Origin: Adiantum capillus-veneris
Lineage: Eukaryota; Streptophyta; Polypodiopsida; Polypodiales; Pteridaceae
Length of the DNA: 64,000 nt
Reading direction: 5' to 3'
Assembly: GCA_014529385.2 (NCBI GenBank)
Contig: CM043952.1
Coordinates: 52,932,619 to 52,996,618 of the forward strand
Of this stretch, positions 10,855-21,841 are shown piece after piece (position 1 is the first letter of the stretch; every line of letters starts with the position of its first letter). The notes under the pieces were generated by a model, which saw only the letters and a program-made list of their open reading frames with translations, searched no databases and was not told the origin of the DNA. The translations under genes and the position numbers were made by a program.

Positions 10855-11217
10855 TTAATAGACTTTTTGTTTCGGTTTCCATTGCATTGTCGATGGTTTG
10901 TCTCTTGATGTAGAGGCTTCGCGGGAAATTTGATGGAAGCTCATTGAAGGTAAAGTCGTTTTGCAAGGTTGATATACTTCAGTGTTTACCTTTGCTTTAC
11001 CTTTTTGAGTGATGGTTGGCGATTTCTTCTCCGCATGGATTTGAGAAGCTTCATAAACTATTACAGTTGTTGTTGTTGAAGCTTTTAATTGTTGTTGAAA
11101 GAAGGTGTTTCTCCAACTTTCTATCAGGACCAGACTCTCCTTGATATGATGGAAGTCAATTATGTGCAAAGTATCCTTGTACTCCCCGGTACTCAACTTC
11201 AATACGGCCTCGGCCAC
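10855..11217 (-). CDS. Unidentified ORF upstream of the W-[LV]-P-K protein
   Basis: 120 residues. The N-terminal half (KLSTGEYKDTLHIIDFHHIK) looks folded; the rest is S/T/K-rich and ends with WKPKQKVY, a weak match to the W-x-P-K repeats of the next ORF. The frame can be extended upstream to about 11270 without a start codon, so it may be part of a longer broken ORF with 9881-10711. No family recognised. Confidence 0.35.
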   Translation of the reverse strand: MAEAVLKLSTGEYKDTLHIIDFHHIKESLVLIESWRNTFFQQQLKASTTTTVIVYEASQIHAEKKSPTITQKGKAKVNTEVYQPCKTTLPSMSFHQISREASTSRDKPSTMQWKPKQKVY

Positions 11218-11265
11218 TCCAAAGATAGGAATTGGCGTTTTAGAACTTGTGAATAATATCTCTTC

Positions 11266-12409
11266 TTAGCTCTTTGATTGGTGGCTTTCCCATGATGATC
11301 CACGTTCATAAGTCATTAGATTCTTTGTTGCTTTTGGATCTATCACAGCTGAACATGTGATTTGAGTCATGTTTCTCCGCATATGCTGAATTTGATCATC
11401 ATAGGAGACAATCGATCTTCTTCCTTGTCCTTGTTCTTCTTTTTTAATCTTGCATTTTTTGAACATTTGACGTTGAATTTGGAAACTTTTTTCCTTCGTT
11501 TGCTTTCATTTTTACTTTTTCTGGAGTGAGCTTCTTTGAAACATCTTTTGTCGATTCTCCAGGGATATCAATAATGGCATATTCTCGTTGCTGCTCTACT
11601 TCCTTCATGTGCACTTTGGCATCATGCTCCATGACGTAGCTATTTGTTTTACCTTTTCTGCTTTCACACTCACAAACCTCGTTAGCTTCCTTCAACACCT
11701 TTATTGTAAATAAGGGAGTTATTTCATAGCCATCTTCATCACAAAATTTGGTGTATGTCACCTCATTTACGCAGACATCAATAGTCGCCAATATTTGATC
11801 CCATCCAAAGGGTTCAAATAACTCCTCTAGAAATGGCTCAAGTACATATGTCTCATCTTCTACTAAACGCTCTAGGATGCAATCTTGCTTTCTAAGGCTT
11901 TCACTCTCAGGAGCTCCGTACATCCAAATATGCGCTTTGCTTTTGAAATCAATTGTGGAGTTTAATTCTTCCCTCGGGGTTCGTTCTACATCTCTATAAC
12001 TATGATCTTTGACACTAATTTTTGTACTGACCTCGTTGTGTCTCAGGTAGATATAGTCATAGCCCCAGTCTTGTACCATTTTCAGCTGACGCATGAATGG
12101 TTTGCGGAATATGATATCAAAGTTGCTGCTCTCGTCAAAATTCATTATGGCAAAGGTATGCTCATACTTGATGCTACACTAGGATACAATGGTTTGTTCT
12201 AATATTCCAATCGGTTTCTCCACGTATACATTTGTAAATTGCAGTTTCATTCGAGTTTTTGTAAGAGCAAGCTTTTCCCATTTTTTCCATATTTCTTTGG
12301 TTGCAATGGCAATTCCTACCCCACTATCTAATATAGCAACAGTCTTTATGCCTTTGTACTCAAGTGGTAAGGTGGTGTTTCCTTCTTCTCCTTCACAGTA
12401 GTCACCCAC
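11266..12409 (-). pseudogene. Retropepsin and linker domain
   Basis: 12409-12179 encodes GNTTLPLEYKGIKTVAILDS followed by G, with the catalytic D-S-G at 12328-12320. 12145-11444 encodes the downstream segment: a degraded ILGRPFMR-type signature (IIFRKPFMRQLKMVQDWGYD), then an acidic region with CILERLVEDE and TKFCDEDGYE. Both parts match the reverse-strand region 25640-24428. A stop or frameshift separates them near 12150-12180. The frame decays into a short basic ORF at 11466-11266. Confidence 0.65.
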
Positions 12410-12558
12410 CTTATTTACTGGTATTGGCTTTGTCTATGGCTTCTTAGGCAAGGTGTCATCCATGTTTTTGTCCGCAAGTTGGTGAAGAGATTTTCAGGCC
12501 CATTTTTTCCAGGTTTTGCCCATTTGGCCCCATAGATGCAGTCTAATTTTTAGTAGCT

Positions 12559-13846
12559 CTAAGAGATAAAGTGTGATTGTATAGGAGAAGACATCAATTC
12601 ATGCAAGCTCTTGGTATCTATCATTTTTGGTGTGGCTTTCCACTGAGAAAGTACCATTTTAACCTCGAATTTTGTCTCGTGTTCTCCTATGAAAGATGGA
12701 AAAATCTTTAGAGAGCGTGGTTTACTCTCTTCAGATGCGACAGACCCAACATCTCCATATAAAGATCGTACATCTCCTGGGAAGAATTTTTGATACATGT
12801 TTATCTCAGGGATAGGTGTTGACTGTAACATAGCACTACCATCTTTTTGGTTTCTGGTCGATTTTCAATTGTGGCCACGGTTCCTCTACCTCTGGAATAG
12901 GCACCGCTACTTGTGAGCCCACCCCATATGTGGTATTGGCTACTTCCCTTGTATCTAAAGGTGCCTCAACTCCTGGCTCTTCCTCTTTGTTTACAATACC
13001 ACGACTTTCCAATTCTTGGACTTTATCGCGGATTAGCACCTCCATTTCTGGAACATCTGGAATATGTGGTTTCATAAGAGTTTGGGTCTTTTGGATGAGC
13101 TCCTTGCACATTTGCAACCTCTCTTTTCATACCCTGGATGAGGATACGTCAGCCATCTATCCTCCTGGGTTTGGTTGGTCTTTGATCTAGCTTCATAAGC
13201 TTTCAAGATCGCATCCAAAGGTTCAAAGACTTTATCGACCAAAATTGAACCTCCCGAGTTAGTCTTTGACTCTTTAGGTCCCTTTGCATTTTCGTTCCTT
13301 TCTTACTCTTGTCTAAGTTGCTCTCTTGTTTGATTCAATTTAATTTCCAAATCATCTTTCTCCTACAGCCTCTTCGCTTTCATTTTGTCTTGTTTGGCTT
13401 TTCATGATCTTCTTCCAAAAGTTCTCACCGATATATTCTCAATTTCTGTTTGAACATGCAATGTGGCTTCTTCAACTGGTTTGTTCAGCTTCTTGAGCTT
13501 GAGCTCGAGTCATCACCTGTAAAGGAATGGTGGGGTCTATCTCAGATCCGCTTGAAGAAGGCATCATGCCTAAAACGTTCATTGTTGCTTTCCCTTTGTA
13601 ATCTGGATTTTTAGCACAGTGTTGGCGTAGATGATCTATTCCACAATGTTCACAAAATACGAATAATTCGATTTGTGGACCCTTGTTTGGACAATTTCGT
13701 GCCCAATGATCACCTCCACACTTATAGCATGGACCTTCTTGTTTCATAACTGGTGATCCAGCTAATGGTTGTTCTTGCCTGGTAAGAATATTCTTCAAAC
13801 CATACTCCTGATGATTGGCTATGAAGATAAGAGTATTCGCATCCAT
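12559..13846 (-). pseudogene. Gag C-terminus with two zinc knuckles
   Basis: CYKCGGDHWARNC (13729-13691) and CEHCGIDHLRQHC (13654-13616) are two Cys-His knuckles, both with three instead of four residues between the second Cys and His. MNVLGMMPSS and PLQVMTRAQAQEAEQ follow and align with the other Ty3 element at its nested insertion point. Frames at 13117-12836 and 12831-12559 carry the region between gag and protease and are broken by frameshifts. Nucleocapsid knuckles bind the genomic RNA. Confidence 0.65.
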
Positions 13847-13945
13847 AGAGTACTAGTTTTTCATGAGTTGTGGCACGTGCGTTGGGTGAGTGTAGTTGAC
13901 TATCACTCTACCATCGTTTAGAAGATGCGGTTGTTGTCCTAACAT

Positions 13946-14842
13946 TTAATGCGGCTTTGGTTGAGTGCTACACCATGGAGTGGGATGATCCCCTCCATAA
14001 GTATTACATCTCCTCAATTGAGGTTGGTGTACATTCAAGTTTTGTTTGTAGCCTTGGTTTATTCTTCTAATCACCCCCTTGACCACTTTATCAATGATTG
14101 GTTCCCAAGGAGTTTGAACATCCTTCTTTGTTGTTGATTCGCTCTTCGGAGATGAGGCACTACTAGTCGTGTTGTCTGTATCTTCACTCACCTCTCTGTA
14201 GGTCTTACAATTGTCAACTAGATATAGAGCTTCTCTAGTGACTTGCGCAAATGTCGTGCATCCTTTCAAGTGTAGGTCCTTTTGAGAGTTTCATTCCTCA
14301 AGCCCTCTATGAAGAGAACTGATAATCTCTCATCTTGTGGTAGCTCTCTCACAGTACATATCTCTATGTATTGTTTGAAGCAAAGCAGAGTTTCCTTCAC
14401 TCTTTCGTTTGTTTTTTATTTTTGTCTGGAAGCAAGTAGAGATTGGAGCACCCTTATATGTGTACCGTTCTAAGTCAATTGGATCGACAAGTTTGTACTC
14501 ATGTCCATACTTATCTACCATCAAAACTTGCACTTCATTGGCATCTGTATACGTGAATGCATAGAGGTTCTTATGGGTAGTCAACTCTCGAGCATAGGGC
14601 TCTACACACTTGTAGAAGATATATGGAACTCCGTTTGTGAATCTATATAAGCCCTCAAGAGCATAATCTGTAAGCACTCTCATGGATTCATTGGCTCTAA
14701 TGAATCTCACGTTCGGTTTGTTGATCAGACGATGCTTCTCCTCTAGGTATTCTCCCAATCCCCCAGTTGTCGGCATTGCAGTGTTTTTCATATCTTTGAG
14801 TGGAGTAGAAAACCCTGGTGGTGGATGATTTCGCATGATCAA
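13946..14842 (-). pseudogene. Gag N-terminal domain fused to distal gag
   Basis: 14842-14330 starts MIMRNHPPPGF and includes FYKCVEPYARELTTHKNLYA and VDKYGHEYKLVDP, a domain also seen at 36081-35578 in the second element. After FQTKIKNK the sequence jumps to gag sequence that in the other element lies after the capsid core (RVKETLLCF type), so the retrotransposon-gag core is deleted near 14410. 14269-13946 continues in another frame with REALYLVDNCKTYREV. No functional Gag can form. Confidence 0.65.
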
Positions 14843-14879
14843 GGATCACTCAAGGTTCTCAGGATAGCCTCTTACAAGC

Positions 14880-17340
14880 CCAACTTGGTTTTGTGAAACT
14901 TATCCCTTTTTTCCCTTGGTAAGGTCTCTCAAAAGTTAGGAATTTGTGACTTTTTTGGTCTCTAGAAACTAGTTATGGGTACCCTAAAAGTTTGGAATTA
15001 GGAAACGTAGTAAAATTCAGATTGAGGTGTCTGCTATTGCCCGCAAGCTTTTTTCCTAGCTATACCTGACTCAATTTGGAGTTGTCTATCAAAAGTTAGA
15101 GCAATTTTAGTGAATTGCACTTGAAACAGCACCCAAAACAGCTCCAAGATCAGATTACAAGAACTTTGGCTTGTATCTTGGCCTCTAGAAGGTATTTTCA
15201 GCTCAGACTTGAGATTTGGGATGTCCTCAAGTATGTCTACAAGATCACCAAGTCAGATACTCCCACTATACTAAGAGGTACATGGATCACGATCCATGTT
15301 CCTCTGACAAATTTTTTTTCAAATTTTCCCAAATCTTGAATGTGTGTAGACAAGTTCATATACAAGCTATGTACCAATTTTCATCAAATTCTAAGGTTGA
15401 GGTACATGGATCGCTATCCATGTTCAACCAAATATAGACTTGTCCTCTTAGGAGTTTGTTCATGACTATGTCCACAAGCTAAATCTCAACTCTTTTTGAA
15501 TTTGGACTTGGTTTGACAGGTCAAATGCCTAGTACAAGGTCTGCACTGCAATTTTCTTTCTTCACCTGTTTTCTCTCTTTTGACCCAAATTTGCTCAATT
15601 TTTTTCAAAATTAGACTTGGGGATATGTTTCCTTGTGTATGGACTACTGATCTGAAAAATTTCAAGTCAAGCTGTCACTATGGGCACATGGCTCGCGATC
15701 CATGTTTGGAGCTCAAATTGACTTCTCTTAATACCATCAGATTCAACATGATTAGGAGGTCCTATGGTATCAATTTTTCTGAAAATGGACCTCGGATTGA
15801 AAGTTAGGTCAGTTTTGACACTTGCACAGAGTACTTAGCAGTTCTGGGCTTTTGGTCTAGTTTTTGGTATCCAAATTCACTTTTGAAAAAACCACTAAAT
15901 TCCTTCTTATGTCCTCTAGCTATGGTGCAGATATGGTATTAGTCTGTGACAAAGGAACATGGATCGCGATCCATGTACCTATGTGTCAGATTGCACTAAA
16001 ACTTGGCACACAGCTTGTCTTTGGTCTCCTGATCCCTGCTATATAGTTTTTGTGTGATTTGGACTTGTTTAGGTCAGGCAAAAGTCAATCCATAGGTCTG
16101 TTTTAGGGTTTTCACCTTGAACAGTTTATGGCACTTTTGATGACTTTTTTGGATTTTTTGACAAAATTTCTTTGGGGACTTTTGTTTACAATGGTCTACG
16201 CTATAGGCCGGAAAAGTTTCTGTCCAAAAATTTCTCAGAGGTACATGGATCGTGATCCATGTTTCACCACTTTTTGATCTGAATTTTGGTATGCTGATAG
16301 CTTATAATGCTTGTAGCTTGCTTCACATATCTTTTTGAATTTGGATCAGTTTTGCCCCACCAAAACTGACTTCTACAGTCTGTTGCGGCAGTTTTGAAAA
16401 TGTTCTGTTTTTGGCTCTTTTGACCACTTTTCACAACTTTTTTGTATTTAGTTCTTTTGGGAAAAGTGTTTGTCTATGTCTCAGCTACCTACTTCTCAAA
16501 TCTCATGCAAAAATATTTCAAAATTTTTTCATGAGGTACATGGATCGCGATCCATGTTTGGAAGCCAAATTGATTTTTCTTGGTACCATTAGAATCACCA
16601 TGTTTACTAGATGCTATGGTATCAAAAGTTTTGGATTTGGACTAGTTTTTGTCATTCAAAAGCAAGTTTTTATGTCTGTCTTGCGATTTTTGACTAGTTT
16701 TTGTATTTGGCTATTTTGATCAACTTTTGTCAACTTTTTGCTGTGGTCCCTTTTGGAAAAGTTTTTCCACTAGTTATCAAGAATGTACTTGTCAAATATT
16801 AGCCTCAAATGTCAAAAAGGTACATGGATCGAGGTCCATGTTTGACAGCATTTTTCATGAATTTTGGTCTGTTAGTTCTTTATGCCCTGTAGAAACCAAA
16901 TATTAACCCTTTTTCAATTTGGGTCCCAAAATCTCAAGATTTGCTCAATTTTGTGTTTGCAATGCCTGTTTTGGTTGTTTTTCCCCTAACAATCGATTAT
17001 GATATGATTTTTGACTTTTTCTTTCAAGAAAACTTGATCAAAGCAATATCCCACTAATGCTTACTGTCACTGATCATTTTTCACCAAAAATGGTCACTGG
17101 GGTACATGGATCGCGATCCATGTTCCTCCACAGAATCTTGCCAAACTTTCTAAATTGCTTCTAGAGAGTTTGTTAATGCCTTTGATCCAGAAATTTTAGA
17201 ATTTGGATCACTTTTAAGGTCTTTACCATCAAATTTTTGAAATTTCAAAGTTATGGTCATTTCGGTCAAAATATGGTTTTCACCTTTTTTTTCTCTCAAT
17301 CTTTTATCCCAAATTTGATGGTGGTAGTTTCTACTTATCC
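14880..17340 (-). repeat. Leader with eight 20-bp palindromes at about 284-bp spacing
   Basis: ACATGGATCGCGATCCATGT or a close variant occurs at 15280, 15404, 15686, 15957, 16243, 16538, 16822 and 17104 (first base). Apart from the first pair (124 bp), spacing is 271-295 bp. The surrounding units are loosely similar: pieces near 15712 and 16566, about three units apart, match clearly (TACCAT..AGATTCA, GGTATCAA). Copies 15957, 16538 and 17104 are perfect palindromes; the others differ mostly in or near the central four bases. The block lies between the primer site and gag, so it would be transcribed as 5' leader. Confidence 0.9.
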
Positions 17341-17654
17341 TACTCCTAAGTACTGAAATGAAACATGAAACAAAAACAAACAGAATGGTACAAAATAAAG
17401 TCGAAACGAAAAACGATACAGTACTCTAAAAGCATAGAGAAAATCAAAGAATGAAATGCTTTTGGCTATCTCACTCACAACCCTCTTTACTTCTCAAGAA
17501 TATATCTAGCAAGTCCTCGACTTCTAGACTCTATCAAGCACTAAACCCCATGTCTAGCTGCTTCACTGCTAAAGTGTAAATGGAATGGAGAGACAAATCT
17601 TCAAAAAAGAACGCTCTAAATATGCACTAGGTCATTCACCATCTAAGGATCGTA

Positions 17655-17672
17655 TCCACGGCAACGGCGCCA
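17655..17672 (-). promoter_or_regulatory. Primer-binding site, tRNA-Asp-like
   Basis: The reverse strand reads TGGCGCCGTTGCCGTGGA one base after the LTR. Plant tRNA-Asp would give TGGCGCCGTTGCCGGGGA, one mismatch. Athila and Tat relatives use this primer. Confidence 0.8.
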
Positions 17673-17673
17673 A

Positions 17674-18568
17674 TGTTAGCAGGTCGCCGTGACGGACGTC
17701 TGCAACATAGCTTTTTGGCACTAACATAATGTCAATACTCAGATAGGTGAATCGGATGGGGCACTAAGTCTCTTTGAGATCATCAATCTCAAGAAGTGAA
17801 CCTTAACAAGAAATCACACTAACTCAACACTCAAATGATCAGAGAAATCTGCATATGTCCTTCTCACAACTATAGGTCATCATGCCATTTTGCCACTCGA
17901 ATGGACTCAAAATGCAACGAAACTTTAGGAGGAGGTCTAGGACTCCTGGGGGCACTATCTTACCAACTCTGGTCGCAATCCGATAAGGTACCAATATCAC
18001 GATAATGAAAAAGGTCCTGAAACCTACATATCAGTCCAGAAAGGTCGCCCTATGGTCTAAGAACACTCTCCTATGGTCAAAACAACTAAAAACAATGATT
18101 TAAGCATTCAAATCTGCAACTAAGGCTCACAGACATGTAGTCGTGAACCACAATAAACTCACAATGTTTACACTTAACTTAAAGAGCAAAGAGAGAGGAA
18201 CACAATGCAAGTTTCAGATTTGAAAAATGATTACCCAATCATTAGAAAAGTCGATTACAAGTTTGGAGCAGCTCGTAGCTTGGGCATACGTTTTTTGAGC
18301 TCCCTCTTTTCTTCTAAAGATAAGTCTTCCTTCACATTAAGGTTATTGACATTTATACATAGGGCATTCTAAATGGCCAGTGGCCGGCTTACACGGACCT
18401 TTACAATTATCATTACATCATTAGAACTCAAGAAATTTACGTGTTACTCTAGAATTAGGATTTACATAGAGTATTATTACACTAGCTCGACAAGATTAAT
18501 AGATTACAAATGTGGTGTCCGGCTACATGTTCGGCCATATGGACGCCCGTTCGGTTTGTCCTCAAACA
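17674..18568 (-). repeat. 5' LTR of the reverse-strand element
   Basis: Reverse strand begins TGTTTGAGGACAAACCG and ends GCTAACA, giving TGTT...AACA ends. A TATA-like TGTATAAATG lies about 210 bp in. The terminal GACGTCC..GGCGAC part resembles the LTR at 38153. The LTR abuts an RT fragment at 18569, indicating insertion into, or recombination with, a Tat-like element. Confidence 0.75.
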
Positions 18569-19255
18569 GCAAGGTTCATAATCCCAGTGGAGACCACCGA
18601 ATGGGTGAGTCCAGTAATAGTCAGCCCAAAGAAGGATGGAAATTGGAGGATTTGTATAGATTTTAAACCCTTAAATGCAGCCACTAAGAAAAACCCATAT
18701 CCTCTTCCATTCATCAATCAGATCTTGGATTCAGTGGGGCAGGTTATGAGAGGTATAGTGTGTGATGGTTTTTTAGGCTATTTTCAATTGAATATTGCTC
18801 TTAAAGACCGAACAAAGACAAAATTCATTACGCCATGGGGTTATCCCAGTGGAGACCACCGAATGGGTGAGTCCAGTAGTAGTCAGCCCAAAGAAGAATG
18901 GAAATTGGAGGATTTTTGTAGATTTTTAACCCTTAAATGCAGCCACTAAGAAAAACCCATATCCTCTTCCATTCATCGATCAGATCTTGGATTCAGTGGC
19001 AGGTTATGAAAGGTATAGTGTGTGATGGTTTTTGAGGCTATTTTCAATTGAAGATTGCTCTTAAAGACCGAACAAAGACAAAATTCATTATACCATGGAA
19101 TTGTTATTGCTACACAGTATTGCCATTTGGGTTAACAAATGAACCATCCTTCTATCAAGAGAGAGCAAATTGGGTATTGGCACTATTCATTGGTAGTTGT
19201 GTTAAAGATTTTATGGACGACTTTTGTGTCTATAGGAATAGGGCTAAACACCATG
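18569..19255 (+). pseudogene. Two tandem RT fragments
   Basis: The segment from CCCAGTGGAGACCACCGAAT at 18583 to about 18843 encodes TTEWVSPVIVSPKKDGNWR through FITPWG. It then restarts at 18845 with the same sequence, offset 262 bp. The second copy runs on through LPFGLTNEPSFY and FMDDFCVYRN to 19255. Both match 5300-5700. The second copy has a one-base deletion near 18998 and other frameshifts. The fragment ends in a TC tract. Confidence 0.75.

Positions 19256-19257
<2 letters not shown>

Positions 19258-19301
<44 letters not shown>
19258..19301. repeat. TC microsatellite
   Basis: About 22 TC units directly follow the RT fragment. Confidence 0.95.
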
Positions 19302-19302
<1 letters not shown>

Positions 19303-20147
19303 GCTTATCTCTTGCCATGGCAAATCTCAATTACTATCCTCTCTAGCTATTGTCACCGAATAAACATCTTGGATCTTGCACCATCCTTCTTGCCTCCATC
19401 TCAATATACACAGCAAACGTACTTCAATGAATCATAGAACAACACATCAAAGAAAATTGATCGAGCAAAAATGGTGCAAGTAGAGTGAGCAAGTCAAAAC
19501 CACATTAATAGCCTCCTAATTGTTTTCATACAATGGTAGTAAAAATATAAAGTCTGAAAACAAAAAAAATGTATGTCAAAAGATGTACATAGAAAGTGAC
19601 ATGTGCAAGAAAAAGTGGTGTACTTTTAATAAGCTTTCCATGAGAGAAAACAAAACATCACGTGTAAATTTGAATCCTAACAATGTTAAAAGTTACATTT
19701 AAAAGTTGAGCATTGTGAACAAATGGCATAAGATTATTTTTATTCATTTTTATAGAATTCTACTTGAGGACAAGAGAGAACTAAGCTAAACTTTCCACAA
19801 TCTTAAAGCCCCAATGTTTTAAAATAGAAGCATACCATGAGGTTGAGCTTAAAAAACATCAGGCACGATCAACAATCCGGCATATAGACATCATTGACAT
19901 AGGGGTGGAGATCATGGTGGAGTGTGGACTTTGGGCATGCCATCAAAGGGTCCACCACATAACCATTCACAACACAAACCTTCATTGGCCCATACAAAAA
20001 ACAATGCGAACCAAAAGGCACCTGCCATTAAGTAAAAATTTTACATAAGCAAGCCTCACGCATATAAACATGAAAGATCTTCTAAGAAAGTACGCATACC
20101 TATCTTAAAAGACAATTAAAATGCACTTCAAGCTCTACTTTTTCAAG
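19302..20147. other. No gene recognised
   Basis: AT-rich sequence with only short open frames. No LTR ends, primer site or LINE motif were seen. It lies downstream of the reverse-strand coiled-coil gene relic and may contain its 3' end. Confidence 0.4.
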
Positions 20148-21258
20148 TCATGACATTGCATGTCTCTGCAGGTCTTGCAGAACCAGTAATTTGCAGCCTA
20201 ACACAGTAGTTCCTTCAAACCTTGAGGAAATAAGCATTGTTGAGCGACCATTCCACTCCAAACTTGATGAGAAAATGCCCTCCATCTGCACGTTGCCAAA
20301 CTTGACAAAAAGCAAGACAACTTTTCTGATATCTTGGGGTTCTTCGATCAAGCATGAACAAGACCTTAACACTTCCATTAGCATTTTTTCTTAACCTCGA
20401 AGTAGAACCTCGGAAACTTGTGCAAATGCAACGTTGTCTTCTGTACCCAAGTTTGTTGCCGCCGCCGTTTCAGATAACAAGGCCAACCTTACGTACATGG
20501 ATCTATGGGAGAAAGGCATATTGGCAAGGGTATCTAGGTTGTTGCAAAACACCTCCAAATTGAATGGATGAGAAACACCCTCCAGAGATCTCTCAATCTT
20601 GAAGATTGTGAGACTCCCAAGTTCTACCAAGGTATCTTTAAGTGTGCTTCTAAGTATAAAATAGTACACGTGCAAAACGCAGAGCTTCTTATTGTACTCT
20701 TTATTTAGTGAGAGAACAAGTTCATGGTCTAGTTCCAAAGTGAATAGCTGAGCAGAGACTTCTACAACCAAATTTCAAGATTCTCAACTTAATTCTGTAA
20801 TGTAGCAAAATCCACCCTCAAATCTTCATTTGCCTACTGTAATAGTAAATTTTCCTTCTGGAGAAGATCAAACTTGCTATCTGTATGATAGAGGGCTCCC
20901 TTAAGTGCTAGGTTTTCCTTGTGGAGAAGATCGAGCTTGCTATCTGTATCGCTAAGGGTTCCCTTAAGTGCTAAGTTTTTCCTATGGAGAACATCAAGCT
21001 TGTTGTCGGTATGACTGAGGGTTCCTTTAAGTGCTACCAAATCTTTCAAAACCTACAAAAGAAGACAGATAAAGACATGACATTAATGAGAAATTAAAAG
21101 GACCTTCATTACTCTCTCTCTCTCCTTCTGTGCTTGTACCGTACCTCATTCAAGGTATGTTGCTCCATGCCGACAGAAGCAAAAGGATGAGATTGACAGC
21201 GTTTAATCCTAGCATAGTCGCAGTCTCCAAGACAGAAAGAAGACAAAGAAAGACGCAT
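20148..21258 (-). pseudogene. Host coiled-coil gene relic with one intron
   Basis: Not a mobile-element protein. Exon 1 is 21258-21145 (ATG, 38 codons, ending MEQHTLNE). A GT-AG intron, 21144-21053, follows in phase 0. Exon 2 from 21052 encodes three 23-residue repeats of the type KLDLLHKENLALKGTL, predicted coiled coil. TAG ends it at 20836-20834. Beyond that stop the same frame continues with ANEDLRVDFATLQN and ENLEIWL, broken by TAA and TAG where Gln is expected, so C-to-T nonsense changes are likely. A second open stretch, 20771-20148, has one TAA (near 20390) and encodes FKIERSLEGVSHPFNLEVF. No family recognised. Confidence 0.55.
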
Positions 21259-21841
21259 GATGTATTGTCCTAGCAGGACAGAAAGGAAACGTAGTCAGAA
21301 ACGCAAGGATTAGGGTTTACTGCCAAGCGTGTAAAGGGGCTGACTAGGGGAAAACGCTTTTTAAAACAGCAGGTGAGCTTTTGTGTCCCTATTTTTTTAA
21401 AACCAAAAAGAGTATTTGAATTTTGAACCCACGTCTTATCACAGGTTAGAGCCTATCACTAGTAAAATTAGCAATATTTGCCGAAGGACTCGTAGCCTAG
21501 TGAATATGTGGGTCAGTAAGGACCAGGCTCCAAATCTTTCCTATTCAATTACAAGAAAAAAAATTAGCGTGGGTGAGTAAGGACCCATGCTCAAACCGGG
21601 CGGCATCTTTTCTGTTCAATTTCAAAGTTCTATTATCCTCAAGAAAAAGAAATAGCAATATTTATTTTTATGTAGTAGTCCTACTTCACCTTTACGAATT
21701 TTGGAGAATCTCTCTGTCAATTGGAAAAGAGGCACCCATGATTTGGGTAGTGCATTCTCCAAGCAAAGAGGAGCTCAAGCTTGAATTTTCATTGGATAGT
21801 GCCTTCCGAAACCTCCTAATGCCAAGTAGTAATTTTAGGCA
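21259..21841. other. Possible promoter side of the coiled-coil relic
   Basis: Reverse strand upstream of 21258 contains CTAATCCTTGC and other leader-like sequence, but no TATA box I would assert. 21420-21600 contains two related phrases about GGGT(C)AGTAAGGACC (near 21509 and 21570), a short dispersed duplication. No coding sequence recognised. Confidence 0.3.

Larger units (their letters stand above)
9881..18568 (-). mobile_element. Defective Ty3/gypsy element with palindromic leader
   Basis: On the reverse strand, in order: LTR (18568-17674), tRNA-Asp-like primer site, 2.8-kb leader, gag N-terminal domain, gag C-terminal pieces with two zinc knuckles, protease with DSG, a linker domain, then two basic ORFs. 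The gag core is deleted near 14410, and no RT, RNase H, integrase or 3' LTR was found. It is related to the 23420-39089 element throughout gag-protease, so it is a non-autonomous or decayed relative. Confidence 0.8.

Noticed and set aside
14880-17340. CRISPR-like array (regular short palindromic repeats)
   Set aside because: Spacing of 270-295 bp is far too long, units resemble each other between the palindromes, no cas genes exist, and the context is a plant retrotransposon leader.
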